This document shows, in pieces, positions 43,225 through 50,781 of a stretch of DNA of 64,000 nucleotides. The stretch comes from Actinacidiphila epipremni (GTDB lineage: Bacteria > Actinomycetota > Actinomycetes > Streptomycetales > Streptomycetaceae). The stretch lies in NCBI RefSeq assembly GCF_012034175.1, contig NZ_JAATEJ010000004.1, positions 281,418-345,417 on the forward strand, in the 5' to 3' direction. Position 1 is the first letter of the stretch. Each line of letters opens with the position of its first letter. A program made the translations under genes and the position numbers. The notes beneath the pieces were generated by a model, which saw only the letters and a list, made by a program, of their open reading frames with translations, searched no databases and was not told the origin of the DNA.

Positions 43225-43713
43225 GTGTACCACGCCATCGTCCGGCGCAATCTGCGCAAGTCCTTCGCCGAGGTCAACCGGGGCAACTACCCGGCGATCG
43301 TGCGGCAGTTCACGCCCACCGCCGAGCACTGGTTCTCCGGCGCGCACGCCCTGGCCGGCGGGCGGCACGACACGCGGCGCATCCAGGAGTGGTACGACCG
43401 GCTCGCCGAGCTGCTGCCGGACCTGCGGTTCGAGCTCACCAAGGTCGCGGCGAAGGGCTGGCCCTGGGACACGGTGGCCTTCGTGGAGTGGGTGGACCAC
43501 CTCACCGACCGCGAGGGCAACCACTACTCCAACCAGGGCGTGCACGTGCTCCGTATCAAGTGGGGCCGGATCACGGAGCTGCACATCTACTGCGACACCG
43601 CGCTGCTCGCCGACGTCCTCGGCACGCTCGCCGCGCAGGGCGTGAGCCAGGCGTCGGCCCCGCCGGTCGGCGAACCGGGCCCGTTCCGGGGCGCGGTGGC
43701 GCCGGCGCGGTGA
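43225..43713 (+). CDS. SnoaL-like / NTF2-fold protein
   Basis: 162 residues from GTG 43225 with AGGGG upstream. The SnoaL/NTF2 pattern is clear: N-RGNYPAIVRQFTPTAEHWFSG, RIQEWYDRLAELLPDLRFEL, WDTVAFVEWVDH, and VLRIKWGRITELHIYCDT. The family includes cyclases, isomerases and hydroxylation helpers in polyketide pathways, but also many unknown proteins. It lies 102 bp after the exporter in the same direction and before a strong terminator, so it may be the last operon gene or have its own promoter. Confidence 0.8.
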   Translation: MYHAIVRRNLRKSFAEVNRGNYPAIVRQFTPTAEHWFSGAHALAGGRHDTRRIQEWYDRLAELLPDLRFELTKVAAKGWPWDTVAFVEWVDHLTDREGNHYSNQGVHVLRIKWGRITELHIYCDTALLADVLGTLAAQGVSQASAPPVGEPGPFRGAVAPAR

Positions 43714-43734
43714 ACTGCCGTACGGGGCAGGGGT

Positions 43735-43812
43735 GACGGGGGCGGGCTGGACGGCGGCGTGTCCGGCCGGCCACTGCTGCCGCCCACACCGCCGCCCCGC
43801 CCCGCCCCCGTC
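43735..43812. terminator. Long inverted repeat, end of the biosynthetic operon
   Basis: GACGGGGGCGGG (43735-43746) is exactly complementary to CCCGCCCCCGTC (43801-43812). Between them GGCGGCGTGT and ACACCGCCG can extend the stem. It separates the SnoaL-like gene from the convergent DUF3103 gene. Confidence 0.65.
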
Positions 43813-43820
43813 GCCGCCGG

Positions 43821-44966
43821 CTACAGCTCGGCGACCCAGTAAGGCTCCACCGTCAGCCGCCCGTTGCCGCGGGCACCGTTCAGGGTGCCGGCGGAGTTGA
43901 CGCCGAGGGTGTACCAGGAGTCGACGTAGTCGTCGTCGTTCGTCCACCAGTTGGAGGGGATCGCGTCGAGGATCGCGTCCACCAGCGGGATGTAGGTGCC
44001 CTGGTCGGTGATGGTGAGCAGGGCGTCGGCGAGGGCCTTGGCGAGAGCGGCGTAGTTGGTGTCGCTGTCGGCCTCCATCATCACGACGTCGGCGAGGTTG
44101 TACTTGTAGTTCGACCAGTTGACCAGGATCTGGTTCGGGTAGTACGTGGTGTGGTCGTCGTCGAGGTAGGGCATGTCGACGGTGTCCACCCGGACCTTGC
44201 CGTCCTGGCCGAAGCCGGTGACGATCGAGTAGATCTCGGCGTCGCCGAGGATCCAGGGCTCCTCGTCGTCGTTGAGGTAGACCGAGTCGACCTTGGTGGT
44301 CCAGAAGCCGCCGGTGGCCGCGGGGGCGGCGGCCGAGCTGAGACCGGACTTGCCGAGGGCCTTGTCGACCTGGGCGAGCCCGGCGGCCGTCGCCTTGTCC
44401 TCGTCGAGGTCGACGACGTAGACGGCCTGCTTCGGGGTCCGCGTCGCGCTGAGGGTGTGGGCGCGGCCGGCGCTGTCGTACGCGGTGACGGTCGCCGCCT
44501 TGTCGTCGCCGGTGGCGACGGCCACGAGCGGGACGGTGCCCGCGGTGAGCGCGGCCTTCATCGAGTCGGCGCCGAGCCGCACCTGGAGCAGCGGGCCGGC
44601 GGCCGTGCCGAGGCCCTTGGCGCGGGCGATACGGCTCTCGGCGGCGGTGACGGCGCCGGTGAGCGCGGCCGGCGCGGATTTGCCCGCGGTGAGCGAGGCG
44701 AGGCCCACCTGGCGCGAGGCGAGCGCGGCGCTGCGCACCTGGGCGCGGAAGTCCGGGCCGGCGAGCGCGGCGGCGAGCTGCCGGGCCACGGTGTCCTCGG
44801 CGGCGCCGACCTGGCTCGTGGCGGCGCCCTGCGCGGTGGCCGCGCCCGTCGCGGCGGTGCCGCCTGCCGCGTGCGCGGCGGGCAGGGCGAGTGCCTGGAA
44901 CGTCAGTGCGCAGGTCGCGCCGAGTGCGAGGGTGAGCGCGGCGCGCGTGCGTACGGTGAGGTGCAC
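43821..44966 (-). CDS. Secreted DUF3103-family protein
   Basis: 381 residues from ATG 44966. A Sec signal peptide ends near LPAAHAAGG (residue 34). The mature N-terminal half is Ala-rich and helical. The C-terminal half (about 210-381) has the DUF3103 pattern: DDEEPWILGDAEIYSIVTGFG, DTVDMPYLDDDHTTYYPNQI and WSNYKYNLADVVMMEAD. It is an extracellular protein of unknown function, monocistronic and convergent with the biosynthetic operon. Confidence 0.75.
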   Translation of the reverse strand: MHLTVRTRAALTLALGATCALTFQALALPAAHAAGGTAATGAATAQGAATSQVGAAEDTVARQLAAALAGPDFRAQVRSAALASRQVGLASLTAGKSAPAALTGAVTAAESRIARAKGLGTAAGPLLQVRLGADSMKAALTAGTVPLVAVATGDDKAATVTAYDSAGRAHTLSATRTPKQAVYVVDLDEDKATAAGLAQVDKALGKSGLSSAAAPAATGGFWTTKVDSVYLNDDEEPWILGDAEIYSIVTGFGQDGKVRVDTVDMPYLDDDHTTYYPNQILVNWSNYKYNLADVVMMEADSDTNYAALAKALADALLTITDQGTYIPLVDAILDAIPSNWWTNDDDYVDSWYTLGVNSAGTLNGARGNGRLTVEPYWVAEL

Positions 44967-45198
44967 GGGGGTTTCCTCCTGGAGGCGTGCCGTGCCGCCG
45001 CCGGGTCGCGACGGCGGCTGCGGTCGGGGTGGGTCAGGAGAGCCGTTCTATGCGGGTCCGTTCTATGCGGGTAGAGCCCGCACGGCCGCCATCATGTCCG
45101 TTACATGCCAACGTGGACAAGCCCCCTCCCGGCCAACGCGCAAACTTCCCGTGCCGCGGGGGTGCGCGCCTGGCGCGGTTGCCGGGCGTCCGGCGGTC

Positions 45199-45220
45199 GA
45201 CGTACAATTTCCTGTACGTC
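45199..45220. promoter_or_regulatory. YefM-YoeB operator palindrome
   Basis: GACGTACA-atttcc-TGTACGTC is a perfect 8-bp inverted repeat 34 bp upstream of the antitoxin start. TGTAC/GTACA cores are the known recognition element of YefM repressors, so autoregulation is likely. Confidence 0.8.
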
Positions 45221-45253
45221 ACAACGCGAACGAGGGGAAGGAGGCGCCGTCCG

Positions 45254-45511
45254 GTGAAGACCATGTCGTATTCGGAGTCGCGGGCGCGCTACGCCGAGGT
45301 GCTCGACGCGGTGACCGACGACCGGGAGGAGATCGTGATCACGCGCGCCGGTCACGAGCCGGTCGTCATCGTCTCCCTGGAGGACTACGAGTCCCTGAAG
45401 GAGACCGCGTACCTGCTGCGCAGCCCCGCGAACGCCCGCCGGCTGCTCGCCTCCATCGAGGAGCTGGAGCACGGCGGCGGGACGGCACGGGAACTGGCCG
45501 ACCCCGAGTGA
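45254..45511 (+). CDS. yefM: Type II antitoxin YefM
   Basis: 85 residues from GTG 45254 (AAGGAGG about 10 nt upstream; ATG 45263 is an internal alternative). The N-terminus MSYSESRARYAEVLDAV and VVIVSLEDYESLKETAYLL are the conserved Phd/YefM DNA-binding part. The acidic C-terminus (SIEELEHGGGTARELADPE) is the toxin-wrapping tail. The stop overlaps the toxin start by four bases. Confidence 0.93.
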   Translation: MKTMSYSESRARYAEVLDAVTDDREEIVITRAGHEPVVIVSLEDYESLKETAYLLRSPANARRLLASIEELEHGGGTARELADPE

Positions 45512-45768
45512 AGATCGTCTTCGCCTCCCGCGCCTGGGAGGACTACCAGTGGTGGCAGCTCCAGGACCGCCGCGTCCTGAAGCGCATCAACACCCTCGTC
45601 GCCGACATCACCCGCAACGGCAACGAGGGCATCGGCAAGCCCGAACCCCTCAAGCACGGCTTCCAGGGCTACTGGTCCCGCCGCATCACCGACGAGCACC
45701 GCCTCATCTACAAGGTCACCGACGACTCCGTCCTGATCGCCCAGTGCCGCTACCACTACGAGAGCTGA
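45508..45768 (+). CDS. yoeB: Type II toxin YoeB (ribosome-dependent RNase)
   Basis: 86 residues from GTG 45508. All YoeB signatures are present: F-S-AWEDYQWWQLQDRRVLKRIN, GIGKPEPLKHGFQGYWSRRI (catalytic Glu), DEHRLIYKV (catalytic Arg) and the terminal CRYHYES with the catalytic His and aromatic tail. It cleaves mRNA in the ribosomal A site and is neutralised by YefM. It seems fully active by motif. Confidence 0.94.
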   Translation: MKIVFASRAWEDYQWWQLQDRRVLKRINTLVADITRNGNEGIGKPEPLKHGFQGYWSRRITDEHRLIYKVTDDSVLIAQCRYHYES

Positions 45769-45774
45769 AGCCCG

Positions 45775-46011
45775 CTACGGGAGCTGAATCCCGCCGCCCT
45801 CGGCGCGGGCGACCTCGTGCTCAGGGACGCCCCAGCGCTCGGCCAGTTCCGCCTGCGACAGCCCCAGCGCCGTGCGCCGGTCGTAGACCAGCTGTCCCAG
45901 GTCGTGCGCCAGTTCCGCCTCCTCGTACAGGCGGTCGTACTCCGGGGCCCCGTCGAGCGCCTCGGACAGGAGCCTGCGGTCGCGGCGGTACTTCCATCGG
46001 CGGTGATTCAT
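45775..46011 (-). CDS. Truncated XRE-type HTH protein
   Basis: 78 residues from ATG 46011. The N-terminal half (LLSEALDGAPEYDRLYEEAELAHDLGQLVYDRR) and the start of the HTH (ALGLSQAELAERWGVPEHEVARAEGG) match small actinobacterial XRE antitoxin-like proteins, which normally run 20-30 residues further (recognition helix plus LLRRLA-type helix). Here the protein ends right after the recognition helix in IQLP. The truncated end abuts the toxin gene of the YefM-YoeB pair tail to tail, so it may be a remnant left by that insertion. Confidence 0.65.
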   Translation of the reverse strand: MNHRRWKYRRDRRLLSEALDGAPEYDRLYEEAELAHDLGQLVYDRRTALGLSQAELAERWGVPEHEVARAEGGGIQLP

Positions 46012-46116
46012 CGCCAGGCAACGGTAGCGGGCCCGGTCGGCGGCGGGGCCACGCGGGCTGCCCTGCCCGCGGGCCGGGCGACCGGGGGGTGGCTCGGCCC
46101 GCGGAGGGGAGGGGCG

Positions 46117-47163
46117 TCAGACCGTCAGGGGGTCGAGGAGGAGGGGGCGGACGCGGCCTTCGATCATGGCGCCCAGGCCCTGGACGGCGACGGTCGCGGG
46201 GTTCTCGGCGACCAGGACGGGCATGTCCGTGGCCTGGCGGAGCATCGTGTCCAGGCCCGGCATCAGCGCGCTGCCGCCGGCCAGCATGATGCCGCGGTCG
46301 CCGAGGTCGGCGACCAGGTCGGGCGGGCAGTGGCGCAGGACGCCGGTGATCGCGTCGACGACCGCCGTGAGCGGGGTGCGCATGGCGTGCCGGACGCCCT
46401 CCGTCTCGATCGTCACGGTGCGGACCATGCCGCTGGCCACGTCCCGCCCGTGCACCTCCGTGGTGAGCGCGCCGGCGGTCGCCGGCGAGCCGAGCATCTG
46501 GTGCAGGGGCCGCACCGCCTGGCTCGGCAGCATCAGCTCGTGCGCGTTGCGCAGGTGCTGCACCACCGCCCGGTCGATCGCGTCACCGCCGACCGGCACG
46601 GTCTCCGCCGCCACGATCGAGCCCAGCGACAGCACCGCGACCTGCGTCGTACCGGCCCCGCACACGACGATCATCGTCGCCTCCGGGTGCTCCACGGGCA
46701 GCCCGCAGCCGACCGCCGCCGCGATGAGGGTGTCCACCAGCTCCACCCGCTTCGCGCCGAGCCCGTACATCGTCTCGACGGCGGCCCGCCGGGCGATCGG
46801 CTCGCTGCCGTGCGGGGTGCACACCGCGGCCCGCATCATCGGCACCCGCAGCCTGCGCCGGCCGAGCTTGCCGCCCAGGATGTGCCGCAGCATCCGGTGG
46901 GCCATGGCGATGTCGACGACCGTGCCGTTCTGCACCGGCCGGGCCACCCGGATATGGTCGGGCGTGCGGCCGGCCATCTGCTCGGCGTGCACGCCGACGG
47001 CGATCAGCGCGCCGGTGCGCACGTCCACCGCCGCGACGCTCGGCTCGTCGGCGACCAGTCCGCTGCCGCGCAGGTAGACGCGGGTGCGTGCGGCACCCAG
47101 GTCCACCGCGACGGTGCAGCGGCGCAGCTGGTCCAGCGTGGGGTTCGAGGGTGCGCCGATCAC
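46117..47163 (-). CDS. MreB-like actin-family protein
   Basis: 348 residues from GTG 47163, overlapping the stop of the upstream membrane-protein gene by four bases. Actin-fold motifs: phosphate 1 VDLGAARTRVYLRG, phosphate 2 VVCGAGTTQVAVLSLG, connecting and adenosine motifs (GGDAIDRAVVQHLR; GGSALMPGLDTMLRQ). It aligns along the whole MreB length. The phosphate loops differ from housekeeping MreB (Gly-Thr/Ala-Asn replaced), so it is one of the divergent streptomycete paralogues. Its function in a tip-growing organism is unknown. Confidence 0.85.
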   Translation of the reverse strand: MIGAPSNPTLDQLRRCTVAVDLGAARTRVYLRGSGLVADEPSVAAVDVRTGALIAVGVHAEQMAGRTPDHIRVARPVQNGTVVDIAMAHRMLRHILGGKLGRRRLRVPMMRAAVCTPHGSEPIARRAAVETMYGLGAKRVELVDTLIAAAVGCGLPVEHPEATMIVVCGAGTTQVAVLSLGSIVAAETVPVGGDAIDRAVVQHLRNAHELMLPSQAVRPLHQMLGSPATAGALTTEVHGRDVASGMVRTVTIETEGVRHAMRTPLTAVVDAITGVLRHCPPDLVADLGDRGIMLAGGSALMPGLDTMLRQATDMPVLVAENPATVAVQGLGAMIEGRVRPLLLDPLTV

Positions 47164-47651
47164 CGTGTGCCTCCGGCCTTGTCGATGCGATGGTGGTGGT
47201 GGACGGTCAGCGACCAGATGATGAACAGGTCGATCGCGATCATGATCAGCGACCAGATCGGCTGGTAGGGCAGGAACATGAAGTTCGCGACCATGTTGAG
47301 CGCGGCGATCGCGATGCCCGCGTAGCGCGCCCAGGTCGCCCCGTTCAGCAGCCCGATGCCGACCATGAAGGCGAGCACGCCGAGCACGAGGTGGATCCAC
47401 CCCCAGGCGCGCAGGTTGAAGTGGTACGCGTAGCCGCCGCGGGTCACGACCAGGACCGAGTCCCGGGCGATGCCCAGGACGCCCTCCAGGACCGCGAGCA
47501 CACCGCCGACCACCAGCAGGATGCCGGCGAAGACCGTGCCGCCGGCCGCCCAGGCGCGGCGGCCGTCGCCGCCGTCGTGCGGGTGGTGGCTGCCCCGGCC
47601 GCCGCCCGGATCCGGGGGTGGCGGCTGCGGGGCGGGGTTGGCTTGGCTCAT
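47160..47651 (-). CDS. DUF7144-type four-helix membrane protein
   Basis: 163 residues from ATG 47651, with GGGAG upstream. After a Pro-rich cytoplasmic N-terminus come four membrane helices. The conserved core GGYAYHFNLRAWGWIHLVLG and the last helix region (NFMFLPYQPIWSLIMIAIDLFIIWSL) are characteristic of this actinobacterial family. Function unknown. It is translationally coupled to the MreB-like gene, so the two may act together at the membrane. Confidence 0.82.
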   Translation of the reverse strand: MSQANPAPQPPPPDPGGGRGSHHPHDGGDGRRAWAAGGTVFAGILLVVGGVLAVLEGVLGIARDSVLVVTRGGYAYHFNLRAWGWIHLVLGVLAFMVGIGLLNGATWARYAGIAIAALNMVANFMFLPYQPIWSLIMIAIDLFIIWSLTVHHHHRIDKAGGTR

Positions 47652-47664
47652 GGCGGCTCCCGGT

Positions 47665-47708
47665 CGGTCGGCAGGCGGACGGCAGGCGGTCGGCAGGCGG
47701 ACGGCAGG
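47665..47708. repeat. Four 11-bp tandem repeats
   Basis: CGGTCGGCAGG and CGGACGGCAGG alternate twice (47665, 47676, 47687, 47698) just upstream of the DUF7144 start on the minus strand. They fall where the leader and promoter of the operon should be. Confidence 0.8.
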
Positions 47709-47861
47709 CGGCGGGAGGGTGCGATGCGCGCTGCATCCGGCGAAAACCGTACAAACCCGCCTTGACGACAACATGATCGGACGACCAGTCCGATAATGCG
47801 AGGAAGACTGGGCCGGTCAGGAGTGCGCCATGCGGGGGGTTCGGGCCGCCGAGGGGCCGGA

Positions 47862-48077
47862 TCAGCCGGCGTCCTCCAGCCGGAAACCCACCTTCAGGCC
47901 CACCTGGTAGTGCTCGATCCGGCCGTCGACGATGTGGCCGCGCACCTGCGTCACCTCGAACCAGTCCAGCTCGCGCAGCGTCTGCGAGGCGCGCGCGACC
48001 GCGTTGCGCACGGCGGCGTCCACGCCCTCCGTCGAGGTGCCGACGATCTCCGTCACCCGGTAGATGTGCTCGCTCAT
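47862..48077 (-). CDS. Dodecin-family flavin-binding protein
   Basis: 71 residues from ATG 48077, the normal dodecin size. The sequence YRVTEIVGTSTEGVDAAVRN, LRELDWFEVTQVRGHI and YQVGLKVGFRLE shows the beta-alpha-beta-beta fold with the flavin-stacking Trp and the Gln of the binding pocket. Dodecins form dodecamers that store or buffer flavins and CoA. It is a single gene, divergent from a phosphatase gene. Confidence 0.92.
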   Translation of the reverse strand: MSEHIYRVTEIVGTSTEGVDAAVRNAVARASQTLRELDWFEVTQVRGHIVDGRIEHYQVGLKVGFRLEDAG

Positions 48078-48190
48078 GGCGGACCGCCCTTCGCTCGGGG
48101 TCGCGGTGTCCTCCCCCCACCGTGCCGCACGCCGTCCGCCCCCGCACGGCGGCTGCGGACGCGACAAGTCAGGGGATGAATCGTCATAAA

Positions 48191-49282
48191 ATGGTCCGTG
48201 TGACATCGCCGTCGTTGTCGGGCCCGGTACTGCGCTGGCTCCCTGGTGCCCTGATCGTCGGCGGCGTCCTCTTCGACGTCTTCACGCCGCAGGACTACAC
48301 CGGCGATCCGCTGCTGGTCGCCGCCTGCGTGCTGGTCGGCGCCACGCAGGGCATCCGCGCGACCGTCGTCACCTGCGCGGTGGCCATCATCGCGATGATC
48401 GCCCTCGCCACCGGCGAGGACAAGATCGTCCACCACCGCGGCATCGGCGACGTCGCGAGCGTCGTCTTCGCCGGGGTCGTCGCCGTCGTCGTCAACCGGG
48501 TGATCCACCGCTACGGGCGGCGGCTGGAGACCGTCCGCGGGGTGTCCGAGGCCGCGCAGCGCGCCCTGCTGCCCGACCCGCCCGCCCGGATCGGCCCGCT
48601 CAGCATCGCCGCGCGGTACGACGCCGCCGCGTCCGAGGCCAGGATCGGCGGCGACATCTACGCCGCCCAGGCGACCCCGTACGGCATCCGGCTGCTCATC
48701 GGCGACGTGCGCGGCAAGGGCATGGGCGCGGTCGGCACGCTCGCGGTGCTGCTCGGCGCCTTCCGGGAGGCCGCCGACGCCGAGCCCGACCTGCCCCGGC
48801 TCGCCGACCGGCTCGACCGCGCGCTGGACCGGCACCGCGCGCAGGCCGGCGAGGAGGCGGCCCTGGAGAGCTTCACCACCGGGCTGCTCGCCGAGTACGA
48901 GCCGGACGGCGGCACCGTACGGCTGGTCAACCGCGGGCACCCGCCGCCGTACCTGCTGGGCCGGGAGGGCGAGGTGCGCACGCTGGCGCCCACCGCGCCG
49001 GACCTGCCCTTCGGCATGGCGGGCCTGGGCGGCGTCCGCTCGGCGCCCGACGAGCTGGCCGTACCGCACGGCGCGACGCTGCTCATGGTCACCGACGGCG
49101 TCACCGAATCCCGCGACCGCGCCGGCACCTTCTACGACCCCAGCACCCGGCTGCCCGCCCTCGGCCCGCACGCCACCGCCCAGGACACCGTCGACGCCCT
49201 GCGCCGGGACCTGGCCGTCTGGACGAAGGGCTGCACGGACGGCACCGACGACCGCGCGATGCTGGCGGTCCGCCGGGACTAG
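48191..49282 (+). CDS. Membrane-anchored PP2C/SpoIIE-type serine phosphatase
   Basis: 363 residues from ATG 48191 (ATG 48176 and GTG 48200 are alternatives). Three to four N-terminal membrane helices (about 12-105) form a sensor-like module. The rest is a SpoIIE phosphatase: metal-binding Asp in GGDIYAAQATPYGIRLLIGDVRGKG, LVNRGHPPPYLL, and VTDGVTESRDRAGTFYD. Such enzymes dephosphorylate anti-anti-sigma factors. Partner genes are not adjacent, though an RsbW-like ATPase starts at 63852. Confidence 0.88.
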   Translation: MVRVTSPSLSGPVLRWLPGALIVGGVLFDVFTPQDYTGDPLLVAACVLVGATQGIRATVVTCAVAIIAMIALATGEDKIVHHRGIGDVASVVFAGVVAVVVNRVIHRYGRRLETVRGVSEAAQRALLPDPPARIGPLSIAARYDAAASEARIGGDIYAAQATPYGIRLLIGDVRGKGMGAVGTLAVLLGAFREAADAEPDLPRLADRLDRALDRHRAQAGEEAALESFTTGLLAEYEPDGGTVRLVNRGHPPPYLLGREGEVRTLAPTAPDLPFGMAGLGGVRSAPDELAVPHGATLLMVTDGVTESRDRAGTFYDPSTRLPALGPHATAQDTVDALRRDLAVWTKGCTDGTDDRAMLAVRRD

Positions 49283-49292
49283 GGGCCTGACC

Positions 49293-50696
49293 TCAGTGGT
49301 GGAAGGCGGTCGACTCGGCTGTCGTGCCGTGCAGGGGGTGCGGCTGGCGGTGGAGGTGGGGGAGCAGGCCCGTGAGGTCGTCCATCAGCAGGTCCGCCAG
49401 GTCCTCGGAGAAGCCGTTGCGGCACACCACCCGCAGCACCGCCAGGTCCTGCCGGTCGGCAGGGTACGTATACGCCGGGACGAGCCAGCTGTGCTCGCGC
49501 AGCCGCTTGGAGACGTCGAAGACGTCGAAGTTCTTCACGTCCGGCGCGGTGGTCACCGCGAAGACCGGCAGCTGCTCGCCCTTCGTGATCAGCCGGAACT
49601 CCTCCAGCTCACCGATCCGCGAGGCGAGCGACATCGCGACGTTCCGGGAGTTCTGCTGCACCGCCCGGTAGCCGTCCCGCCCCAGCCGCAGGAAGGAGTA
49701 GTACTGCGCCACGACCTGCGCGCCCGGCCGGGAGAAGTTCAGCGCGAAGGTGGGCATGTCGCCGCCCAGGTAGTTCACCCGGAAGACCAGCTCCTCCGGC
49801 AGCGCCTCGGAGTCCCGCCACAGCGCCCACCCCACACCCGGGTAGACCAGCCCGTACTTGTGCCCCGAGCTGTTGATCGAGGCGACCCGCGGCAGCCGGA
49901 AGTCCCACACCACGTCCGGGTCCAGGAACGGCGCCACCATGCCGCCGGACGCGCCGTCCACATGCACCGGGATGTGCGTGCCGGTGCGCTCCTCGTACGC
50001 GTCCAGCGCCGCGCAGATCTCGGCGACCGGCTCGTAGGAGCCGTCGAAGGTCGAGCCGAGGATCGCGACGACGCCGATGGTGTTCTCGTCGCACAGTGCG
50101 AGCGCGGCGTCCGCGTCCAGGTGCAGCCGGTCCTTCGTCATCGGGGCCAGCCGCGCCTCGACCTCCCAGAAGTTGCAGAACTTCTCCCAGCACACCTGCA
50201 CGTTCGCGCCCATCACCAGGTTGGGCCGGGCGCTGCCCGGATACCCCTTCGTGCGCCGCATCCAGCGCCGCTTGAGCGCCATGCCGGCGAGCATGCACGC
50301 CTCGGACGAGCCGGTCGTGGAGCAGCCGACGGCCGCGTCCGGGTCGGGCGCGTTCCACAGATGGGCCAGCATCGACACGCAGCGCCGCTCCAGCTCCGCG
50401 GTGCGCGGGTACTCGTCCTTGTCGATCATGTTCTTGTCGAAGCACTCCGCCATCAGGACGTCCGCCTGCGGCTCCATCCAGGTGGTGACGAAGGTCGCGA
50501 GGTTCAGCCGCGAGTTGCCGTCCAGCATCAGCTCGTCGTGCACGAGCTGGTAGGCGGCGTGCGGCGCCATCGGCCCGTCCGGCAGCCGGTGCTTGGGCGG
50601 CGCCTCCGCCATGCTGCCGACGGGGTCGGCGTCCCCGAGGAAGAAGGGGTTCACGGACATGGGTTTGTCGGCGCCCGAGGCTTTGTGCAGTGCCAT
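49293..50696 (-). CDS. gadB: Glutamate decarboxylase (PLP-dependent)
   Basis: 467 residues, typical for GadB, from ATG 50696. The PLP-binding Lys is in SINSSGHKYGLVYPG and the pocket residues in VHVDGASGGMVAPF. The N-terminal part (RLNLATFVTTWMEPQADVLM) and CSTTGSSEACMLAGMALKRRW are the conserved substrate and cofactor segments. It converts glutamate and a proton to GABA and CO2. No antiporter gene is adjacent, so its role may be in GABA metabolism rather than acid resistance. Confidence 0.93.
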   Translation of the reverse strand: MALHKASGADKPMSVNPFFLGDADPVGSMAEAPPKHRLPDGPMAPHAAYQLVHDELMLDGNSRLNLATFVTTWMEPQADVLMAECFDKNMIDKDEYPRTAELERRCVSMLAHLWNAPDPDAAVGCSTTGSSEACMLAGMALKRRWMRRTKGYPGSARPNLVMGANVQVCWEKFCNFWEVEARLAPMTKDRLHLDADAALALCDENTIGVVAILGSTFDGSYEPVAEICAALDAYEERTGTHIPVHVDGASGGMVAPFLDPDVVWDFRLPRVASINSSGHKYGLVYPGVGWALWRDSEALPEELVFRVNYLGGDMPTFALNFSRPGAQVVAQYYSFLRLGRDGYRAVQQNSRNVAMSLASRIGELEEFRLITKGEQLPVFAVTTAPDVKNFDVFDVSKRLREHSWLVPAYTYPADRQDLAVLRVVCRNGFSEDLADLLMDDLTGLLPHLHRQPHPLHGTTAESTAFHH

Positions 50697-50781
50697 GTTC
50701 GTCACGATACGTCCGCTTACGGCCTGCCGCCCGGCCGCCCGACCGCCCCGCCGCCCCGCCGCCCCGCCGCCGGGGGAGCGG

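Noticed and set aside
45775..46011. Functional third component of the YefM-YoeB system
   Set aside because: It is on the opposite strand, lacks the end of the HTH and belongs to another family; coincidental neighbour or remnant is simpler.
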